Assembly (NCBI GenBank): GCA_046546375.1
Contig: JBKGXV010000074.1
Span: forward strand, 1 to 16,052
DNA length: 16,052 bases
Direction: 5' to 3'
Origin: JAEZKC01 sp046546375
GTDB lineage: Bacteria > Fibrobacterota > Chitinivibrionia > Chitinivibrionales > Chitinispirillaceae
The position numbers and the translations under genes are program-made. Below the pieces are notes generated by a model. It searched no databases. It was not told the DNA's origin and was given only the letters and a program-made list of their open reading frames with translations. This document shows positions 1 through 5,312 of the stretch, piece by piece (the stretch's first letter is position 1; each line of letters opens with the position of its first letter).

Positions 1-370
1 GGTGTTGATGAGAAATTTAACCGTTTCAGTGCACATTGAAGCATAGTGATTAGTTATTAGTGGAATAACAGGGGCTTTGCGTTCTGCTTTATCGGTGGAA
101 AAAGAATTGTCACTGATGTGACGGTTATCACAACATGACTACCGGTTATATGAATATATTCAGTTTCGGGCTTCTGACAGATGTCGTTTTTCCGCTGGTG
201 TCGAAACTGACCGCCAGGGTGAGAAGAAGAGCAGAAAGGGACTTTTGATGAGCTGTAGTGAGGTTTCCGGAATGCCGGTTATTTGGCCTTGAGGTTCCCC
301 CAAAGGGGAGTTTCTGATGCGGTACTGATTCATTCGAAGGAGCGGGGCCGCGGGTGAGGTAACCGGCATC
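1..370. other. intergenic stretch downstream of korB, no supportable gene
   Basis: I see no convincing gene here. An 83-codon minus-strand frame crossing 160-411 has no family resemblance and overlaps the korB end. The stretch holds a 10-base inverted pair, ATGCCGGTTA at 272-281 and TAACCGGCAT at 360-369. Next to these are GAGGT-like arms at 260-265 and 355-360, which resemble weathered halves of the 44 bp palindrome found at 3100, 3251 and 4573. A small CCCC/GGGG hairpin lies near 297-308 but has no T-run on either side, so I do not call it a terminator. Confidence 0.5.
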
Positions 371-1264
371 TTAAATTGCTGCTTTTTGCCGATTTCCAAC
401 GTCCGCTTCATTCAGAAGATCATCAATCGTGACCTTCGCTTCCCAGGTTTTCCGCACACTCTCAACCTGCTCTTCAAACGTGGACCTTTCCGTTTTCCAG
501 AACAGACCCACCGGAACCGGTCTGCTTCCATCCGGATCATAAGCATATGCGCCGGATGCCGCCTTCAGAGCCGCGGTCCTGTCATGAAAGGGGTGACACT
601 GCAGATCCCTTGTACACCCCGATAAGTCATCTGCCGCCTCCCTGTCGAATTTCCTGCACGGAGCCAAAATCTCCACCAGAGAGAACCCTTTATGTTCAAA
701 CGCCTGCGAAATACATCCTCTCATATGATCCTGAGCCGATGAAAGGGTTCTGCTCACCAGTGTCGCTCCGCTTGCAATGGCGAATTCCGGAACGTTCAGG
801 GGCACACTCAGTTTTCCGAACGGAGTGAGAGATCCCCGGTGGCCCGCAGGGGAGGTGGGGGATGACTGGTTTTTGGTCATGGCGTAGTTTCGGTTGTCAA
901 GGCACAGGACTGTAAGGTCGAAATTTTTGCGCGCGGTGTGAACAAAATGGGATGTGCCTATGGAGAACAGGTCCCCGTCTCCGGCCACCACCACAACCGG
1001 GATGTCCGGACGGGCAAGGCGTGCTCCGACCGCAACCGGAAGCGCACGGCCGTGAAGCGTGTGCATGCCCAGTGTGTCAAGGAAAAGCGGCAGCCTCGAT
1101 GAGCACCCTATGCCGGAAATCACATTAACTTTCTGTGGGTCGATACCTTTCCGAGCAAAAACGCGGGTAAGTGCATCCAGAACAGAATAGTAGCTGCATC
1201 CTCTGCACCAGGTCGGCTTCTCGCCGTTTCTGTATCTGCTTTTATCCCTGCCGGTGTATTTCAT
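371..1264 (-). CDS. korB: 2-oxoacid:ferredoxin oxidoreductase, beta (TPP-binding) subunit
   Basis: This is the catalytic thiamine-diphosphate subunit of a 2-oxoglutarate/2-oxoacid:ferredoxin oxidoreductase. With KorA it decarboxylates a 2-oxoacid to an acyl-CoA and passes electrons to ferredoxin in the cytoplasm. Seen in the 297 residues: a WCRGC pair (C20, C23), GIGCSS (C54) and a late Cys in LAPCRKF (C203), the four expected Fe4S4 ligands. GDGD (95-98) followed about 28 residues later by NRNYAMT is the Mg-TPP motif, and the KNQSSPTSPAGHRG stretch is typical of KorB. Length is normal. The start ATG overlaps the korA stop in an ATGA junction (1261-1264), which implies translational coupling. 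The true substrate (2-oxoglutarate, pyruvate or a branched-chain 2-oxoacid) cannot be told from sequence alone. No ferredoxin-like delta subunit lies in the window, so an external ferredoxin is presumably used. Confidence 0.93.
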   Translation of the reverse strand: MKYTGRDKSRYRNGEKPTWCRGCSYYSVLDALTRVFARKGIDPQKVNVISGIGCSSRLPLFLDTLGMHTLHGRALPVAVGARLARPDIPVVVVAGDGDLFSIGTSHFVHTARKNFDLTVLCLDNRNYAMTKNQSSPTSPAGHRGSLTPFGKLSVPLNVPEFAIASGATLVSRTLSSAQDHMRGCISQAFEHKGFSLVEILAPCRKFDREAADDLSGCTRDLQCHPFHDRTAALKAASGAYAYDPDGSRPVPVGLFWKTERSTFEEQVESVRKTWEAKVTIDDLLNEADVGNRQKAAI

Positions 1265-2943
1265 GCGCAGATGTTTTCCTTGTATATCTGGTAGAGATTT
1301 TCGGTAACCTCTTCACTGGTGAACGGTTCCCCTCTGCACTGGGTAATGGAATGGACATTCAGTCCTGAAGACATGCGGATAAGAGAGGAGAGCTGCCCGG
1401 TGTGATTTGATTCCACAACAACCATTTTTTCCGAAAAACGCCGGAGCGTTTCGTAAGCTTCCCGGTCAACGGGGTAGAGAAGCCCGGGATAAAGGGCGGC
1501 GACTCTGACACCACCGGCCCGAAGCTCTTTTACTGCTGCTTTGGTCACGGCCGCGCTCAGCCCCCAGGACACCACGCTGATATCCGCTTCACCGAAATCC
1601 AGACCTTCCACATCCCACTCCTGAAGATGAGCTGCAAGAGTGAAAATGTCACTCATTTTTTCTTCTCTGCGCTGCAGCTGAAGCAAACGGTTTCGGGGAG
1701 AGGTGTCCGGAACGGAATTTTCATTATGCTCCACACCTGTCACTCTTCTGCCCTGGCCGTTTTTTTCCGAAAAAGAAGAAGTGACGGCCAGGTCTGTGCC
1801 GCAATCGGAGCCGCAGCTGTATCTGTTCTGATGAATCAAAGTTCCTCTGCGGGCCGGACCGGGGGGCTCCATAGTGGTTTTAAGATTCGCCAGCGCGCAG
1901 TCTGAAAGAAGAATCACCGGACATCTGAGCATCTGTGCGAGATCGAAGGATTCCATCGCAAGATGAAAACAGTCCTCCACCGAGCTTGCCCCCAGCACTA
2001 TGCGCTGCCCTTCTCCGTGTCCTCCCAATGCAGCAGCCAGGAGGTCATCCTGGCTGTGTTTGGTGGGCATGCCTGTGGAGGGGCCGGCTCTCTGTACATC
2101 CACGATGACTGCCGGAATCTCGGTCATGGAGCAGTACCCGATGAATTCCTGCATGAGGGAGAGCCCGGGGCCGCTGGTGGCGGTCATGGCCCGGCTCCCG
2201 CTGAAGGATGCGCCGATCACCGCACCGAGAGCCGCTATTTCATCCTCCGCCTGGTAGGAAAAGCCTCCCTGAGCGGGAAGGTAGTGCGATAGGTGATCGC
2301 CGATGGATGTGGCGGGGGTGATGGGGTATGAGGCATAAAGCTTGCACCCCGCCGCCACCGCTCCCAGTGCGACGGCCTGGTTGCCGTCGAGAATAATTCT
2401 TTTTTCGGACTGGGGCCTGCAGTCGGGAAGTGCGAACCGGGGGAGGGGACCTATGGATGTCTGGGCGAAACCGAGGCCTTTTTGAATTATGGATCTGTTC
2501 TGCTTGAGCAAATCCGGCCTTTTACCCTTCAGTTTATCCCCGAGCTGCTCCAGAATGAAATCTGCCCCGATCCCCAGTATTCTGCAGAGAACTCCCAGCG
2601 CGAAGGTGGTTTTCAGGGGGTTCTGGGAACTTTTACGGAACAGACTGTCAAATGGCAGGTCGATGTTTCTTTTATCTGAAAGGCATATCCGGGCATCATT
2701 GATATAGACGGAAATATCCGCTTCGCTGCGGGGAGACCAGCTTTTCTGGTTGGTGATGGTCACAAGGGAGCTGCAGAAACCGCCTCTGATGGTTGATGGG
2801 AAATTCTTGTGCACCGATGAGAAAAAGCCCATCCGGGCGGCAGCGTTCATGAGCACATCCCCCGCACTCAGAATGCCGTCGCCGGCTTCTCCGCAGAGGA
2901 GGATTTTTGCAGTGTATGGTTTTTCGCTACGGTTTGATTTCAA
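1261..2943 (-). CDS. korA: 2-oxoacid:ferredoxin oxidoreductase, fused gamma-alpha subunit
   Basis: This is the partner of KorB in the 2-oxoacid:ferredoxin oxidoreductase. The N-terminal ~180 residues are the gamma domain (GEAGDGILSAGDVL near the start), fused to the alpha domain with YPITPAT, AEDEIAALGAVIGASFSG, TSGPG and GPSTGMPTKHSQDDL. A C-terminal domain (DISVVSWG...VAALYPGLLYP...VVVESNHTGQL) completes the usual two-subunit KorAB form. Length is normal for the fusion. Start choice: the frame opens at a GTG at 2970 with only AGGA upstream. A TTG at 2943 has a perfect AAGGAG six bases before it (2950-2955), begins MKSNRSEKPYTAKI just ahead of the gamma fold, and avoids a TATATT box overlapping the GTG. 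I favour TTG, and the GTG form (1261-2970) adds nine residues. It is first in the operon with korB. Confidence 0.92.
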   Translation of the reverse strand: MKSNRSEKPYTAKILLCGEAGDGILSAGDVLMNAAARMGFFSSVHKNFPSTIRGGFCSSLVTITNQKSWSPRSEADISVYINDARICLSDKRNIDLPFDSLFRKSSQNPLKTTFALGVLCRILGIGADFILEQLGDKLKGKRPDLLKQNRSIIQKGLGFAQTSIGPLPRFALPDCRPQSEKRIILDGNQAVALGAVAAGCKLYASYPITPATSIGDHLSHYLPAQGGFSYQAEDEIAALGAVIGASFSGSRAMTATSGPGLSLMQEFIGYCSMTEIPAVIVDVQRAGPSTGMPTKHSQDDLLAAALGGHGEGQRIVLGASSVEDCFHLAMESFDLAQMLRCPVILLSDCALANLKTTMEPPGPARRGTLIHQNRYSCGSDCGTDLAVTSSFSEKNGQGRRVTGVEHNENSVPDTSPRNRLLQLQRREEKMSDIFTLAAHLQEWDVEGLDFGEADISVVSWGLSAAVTKAAVKELRAGGVRVAALYPGLLYPVDREAYETLRRFSEKMVVVESNHTGQLSSLIRMSSGLNVHSITQCRGEPFTSEEVTENLYQIYKENICA

Positions 2944-3099
2944 GCAGGACTCCTTACCTACAATATACACAAAAAAGTCCTGAAAGGTTAAATTCAGGTT
3001 CGGTTTACCGGATTTTCTGCGGTTTCGGGCACAGCAGCTTTTCTTATACGTTTAGTCGGAGTGGATTATTGGGGCGTGTTGCGCAGGGAATGGGGGCTG

Positions 3100-3143
3100 C
3101 CCCGGAGGTGAATTTGTGAACTGTCATTTTGGCACCTCCGGGG
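3100..3143. repeat. 44 bp palindromic element, copy 1 (REPIN-like, RAYT-associated)
   Basis: Perfect 11-base terminal inverted repeats, CCCCGGAGGTG and CACCTCCGGGG, surround a 22-base core. Layout: CCCC, GGAGGT (3104-3109), six bases, GTG (3116-3118), six bases, CAT (3125-3127), six bases, ACCTCC, GGGG. On the plus strand GGAGGT-N6-GTG opens a 48-codon frame (3116-3262) beginning MNCHFGTSG. On the minus strand GGAGGT-N6-ATG opens a 27-codon frame (3127 down to 3044) beginning MTVHKFTSG. The two arms pair, so in RNA the ribosome site would be hidden. It lies upstream of the RAYT gene with a second copy between them. Confidence 0.9.
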
Positions 3144-3147
3144 AGTA

Positions 3148-3173
3148 TGGTTTTCCCGATTTCGGGAAAACCA
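3148..3173. repeat. perfect 26 bp palindrome next to copy 1
   Basis: A 12-base perfect inverted repeat, TGGTTTTCCCGA and TCGGGAAAACCA, is separated by TT. It starts four bases after copy 1 of the 44 bp element and lies between copies 1 and 2. No such hairpin sits beside copies 2 or 3. It has no T-run, so it is not an obvious terminator. It may be a second REP-type hairpin, a protein-binding site or the remnant of another repeat family. Confidence 0.7.
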
Positions 3174-3250
3174 GATCGGGGCAGCGGCAGAGATGGGGCT
3201 TGTACCTGAACCGGAAAGCCGCTCAGACCTGCAGCAAAAGTATGAAGACA

Positions 3251-3294
3251 CCCCGGAGGTGACACTTTGAGGCAACATTCATTCATCTCCGGGG
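3251..3294. repeat. 44 bp palindromic element, copy 2
   Basis: It has the same 44-base length and layout as copy 1: CCCC, GGAGGT (3255-3260), six bases, TTG (3267-3269), six bases, CAT (3276-3278), six bases, ATCTCC, GGGG. One arm base differs (CATCTCC), which still permits a G-U pair in RNA. The core is the most diverged of the three, yet a start codon is kept on each strand at the same place. The plus frame from TTG is open for 64 codons (MRQHSFISG...) and the minus frame from ATG for 70 codons (MLPQSVTSG...). It ends 70 bases before the RAYT start codon, so it lies in that gene's probable leader or promoter region. Confidence 0.88.
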
Positions 3295-3364
3295 AGGCCT
3301 GTGTTTTGCTTTTCTTTTTCTCTGCATCTTCCACAAACATCCACCCCAGTCGAAGGGAGCTTCC

Positions 3365-4360
3365 ATGTGCACCAAACCCCGCATCATCGTTCCCGGTGTC
3401 TTCTACCAGGTCTGCTCAAGAGGCGTTTTCGGGGAAGATATTTTTCCCACTTCCGAACTGAAAACGTTCTTCCTTCTGGAACTGGCGGTGACTCTCAAGA
3501 AATTCGGTTATATCTGCTGCTGCTGGTCACTTCAGAAGGATCACTACCATATGGTGGTGAAATCAAGCGACGTTCCCATTTCCAAATTCATGCAGCGTCT
3601 CAATTCTGTCTATGCCAAAAAGTTCAACCGTGAACGCGGCCGCGAGGGAGTGGTGTTTTTCAGGCGGTATGCATCGGTGATAGCTGAAGAAACGGAGCTT
3701 AAAAAACTGATCCGCTACGTTCATCTCAATCCTGTGCGCTGCGGCGACTGTACAGTAGAAGACCTCGATCACTACAGGTGGAGCGGTCACAGAACCTTTG
3801 TGCAGGGAAGTGACGATGGTCTTGTAAATAAAGATTGTCTTCTGAACCAGTTCCCCGGCTCAGATCCGCTTTGTCAGTACAGAAGTTATCTTTCGTCGGG
3901 TGCCCCCGGCTGCGGTGATGATGAAGTTATCGGGATAGTCAGAAATGCAAACAGGGGAAGGGTGGGCAGTTCAAAACCGGAGTTGTGGGTGATCGGCAGT
4001 TTTGAATTCATCATAATGGTTCTGGAGAAGGATCGGAGCAGAAAACTCCGTCTGGCCCGGCATATCATAACCGGTATGTCTCCGGAAAAACTGCACGAGG
4101 CGTTGCGGCTTTGCCTTAATTGTGAAGAAGAGGACCTTTTTCATCAGGGCAGGATCAATCAGAAATCCACTTCCCGGGAGCTTTTTTCCTATCTGGGTGT
4201 CTGCTGCTATGATTTCCATGCTACGGAAATCGCCGAATACCTGGGGATAACCGGATCGGGGGTTTCCAGATTGGTTTCCAGATACGAAAGAATAGATCAG
4301 AGAGAGTATCTGGTGGAATCAGTCTGCGGCTGCCTGCCCCCGGCTGCGACCGTTTTCTGA
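3365..4360 (+). CDS. REP-associated tyrosine transposase (RAYT, Y1/HUH family) with C-terminal HTH
   Basis: This is a single-stranded-DNA transposase of the Y1_Tnp/RAYT family, whose members cut and move or spread palindromic REP hairpins. Seen in 331 residues: an N-terminal VFYQVCSRG strand (the usual His of YHV is Gln here), the HUH pair in KDHYHMV (H60, H62), LNSVYAKKFN with the expected nucleophile Y83, and the family signature FFRRYASV...LIRYVHLNPVR (99-125). The C-terminal third (about 215-310) resembles the DnaA/HTH tail of long RAYTs, with an HTH at HATEIAEYLGITGSGVSRLVSR (285-306). Many RAYTs stop near 150-200 residues, so this is the long type. The start ATG has AGGGAG five bases upstream. 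It sits alone between copies 2 and 3 of a 44 bp palindrome, its likely substrate. All key residues are intact, so it may be active. Confidence 0.9.
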   Translation: MCTKPRIIVPGVFYQVCSRGVFGEDIFPTSELKTFFLLELAVTLKKFGYICCCWSLQKDHYHMVVKSSDVPISKFMQRLNSVYAKKFNRERGREGVVFFRRYASVIAEETELKKLIRYVHLNPVRCGDCTVEDLDHYRWSGHRTFVQGSDDGLVNKDCLLNQFPGSDPLCQYRSYLSSGAPGCGDDEVIGIVRNANRGRVGSSKPELWVIGSFEFIIMVLEKDRSRKLRLARHIITGMSPEKLHEALRLCLNCEEEDLFHQGRINQKSTSRELFSYLGVCCYDFHATEIAEYLGITGSGVSRLVSRYERIDQREYLVESVCGCLPPAATVF

Positions 4361-4397
4361 TCCGGTTACGGAGCGTTCAAGTATCGGCATATGAAAA

Positions 4398-4424
4398 AGA
4401 GCGTTTCTTTTCAGATGACGCTCT
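4398..4424. repeat. small hairpin downstream of the RAYT gene
   Basis: Inverted repeat AGAGCGT (4398-4404) and ACGCTCT (4418-4424) with a 13-base loop, about 40 bases after the transposase stop codon. The bases after it are AT-rich but lack a run of T, so it would be at best a weak terminator. The rest of 4361-4572 shows no gene that I can support. Confidence 0.3.
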
Positions 4425-4572
4425 GACAGTATTATTGTATTTCCACGGATATTCAGATTTGATTCTTTCCGGCCAATCAAAATTCGAGCGGAAAGTGTGA
4501 GCATTTCCGGACTTTTGAATGGCCACAGGCAGTCAATTGCGCTCCTCGGGAGGAATACCTGGAATATTATCA

Positions 4573-4616
4573 CCCCGGAGGTGATTTTGTGAACCGTCAT
4601 TCGGTTACCTCCGGGG
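4573..4616. repeat. 44 bp palindromic element, copy 3
   Basis: Same length and layout as copies 1 and 2: CCCC, GGAGGT (4577-4582), six bases, GTG (4589-4591), AACCGT, CAT (4598-4600), six bases, ACCTCC, GGGG. The core also contains an inner hairpin, AACCG and CGGTT around TCATT. The plus frame from GTG runs 80 codons (MNRHSVTSG...). The minus frame from ATG runs 93 codons, antisense to the end of the transposase (MTVHKITSG...). Its right end touches the truncated alpha-2-macroglobulin fragment, whose reading frame is different from the GTG frame. Confidence 0.9.
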
Positions 4617-4617
4617 C

Positions 4618-5130
4618 TATAGGAAAAACAATCCTGTTCTGGTCGGGACCCAGTCAAGTTATGATGCTGCAATCGGGAACGAAAACAACAAACTATCTCT
4701 TCCGGTGTCAGACAGATGTGATCCCCACCTTGTCCGTCACTTCGAAAAAGTGGACCGGCTGGATTACGGAGTCGGGAAACGCCGTATCGGCAACCGCTGC
4801 AGAGGTGGGGATGAAATCGATATGGTTGTGACCATTACTGCAGAAAATCCCCTTGAATTCTTGAAAGTCGAGCTTCCTTTCCCTTCCGGAATGGAGGTGG
4901 CGGATCCGCAGAAGACATCATTGCCCTCCGGTGTGGCACATGCCGAGTACCATAAGGACAGGGTGATGTTCTTTATCACAAGTATGTCTTCCGGCACACA
5001 CATGTTTGCTTTCCGGATGCGGGCGCTCTGGCCCGGCACCTTCAGTGTGCTTCCGGCCCGGGTGGAGGCGATGTACAATCCCGGGCTTAATGGGAAGAGC
5101 AGCTTTGAGCGGTTCAGAATCACCCGGTAA
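4618..5130 (+). pseudogene. C-terminal fragment of a bacterial alpha-2-macroglobulin-family protein
   Basis: The frame is open from a TGA inside palindrome copy 3 (4582-4584) to TAA at 5128-5130. Its last ~110 residues look like the extreme C-terminus of large bacterial alpha-2-macroglobulins: GGDEIDMVVTITAENP, VELPFPSGMEVADPQ, DRVMFFITSMSSGTHMFAFRMRALWPGTFSVLPARVEAMYNPGLNG. Intact family members are usually well over 1000 residues and periplasmic, where they trap proteases. Here the signal peptide, MG domains and thioester region are absent. The only in-frame early start, GTG at 4705, has no Shine-Dalgarno sequence. I infer a 5'-deleted remnant whose left breakpoint is at or near the palindrome. 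A short expressed stand-alone domain is possible but less likely. Family assignment rests on recalled motif resemblance. Confidence 0.72.
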
Positions 5131-5146
5131 CCGGCTTGCCCCGGTT
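5129..5146 (+). terminator. possible weak terminator hairpin after the macroglobulin fragment
   Basis: Inverted repeat AACCGG (5129-5134) and CCGGTT (5141-5146), followed by CAGTTTTCTG. It overlaps the stop codon of the fragment. The short stem and poor T-run make termination uncertain. The rest of the gap to 5312 shows only a 10-base palindrome, GAACCGGTTC at 5219-5228. Confidence 0.3.
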
Positions 5147-5312
5147 CAGTTTTCTGTTCAGGTAATTGAATTTGAAGAACAGGACGCACTATAAAAGTCT
5201 GAGAATGGGATTTCTGCTGAACCGGTTCGAGAGCAGATATCTTTCCGTTTCCAGTGCAGCTGAAGGTGAAAAGGAGGGGAACTTATCAGACGGATTTTCA
5301 TTTTTCACCCGA

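Noticed and set aside
160..411. 83-codon minus-strand frame after korB
   Set aside because: It overlaps the korB end, has no recognisable motif and no ribosome site. The MPVTSP stretch probably reflects repeat-derived sequence.
3100..3294. Two evenly sized palindromes considered as a CRISPR array
   Set aside because: There are only two adjacent copies with 107 bases between them, their cores differ, and there are no Cas genes.
3044..3340. 98-codon minus-strand frame through palindrome copies 1 and 2
   Set aside because: The product has no family resemblance. The similarity to another frame near copy 3 (MTVHK.TSG) comes from the repeated DNA, so it is treated under the palindrome finding and not called a gene.
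4319..4672. 117-codon minus-strand frame antisense to the end of the RAYT gene
   Set aside because: It is antisense to a confident gene for part of its length. Only the stretch from the ATG at 4600 is of interest, as an element-started frame.
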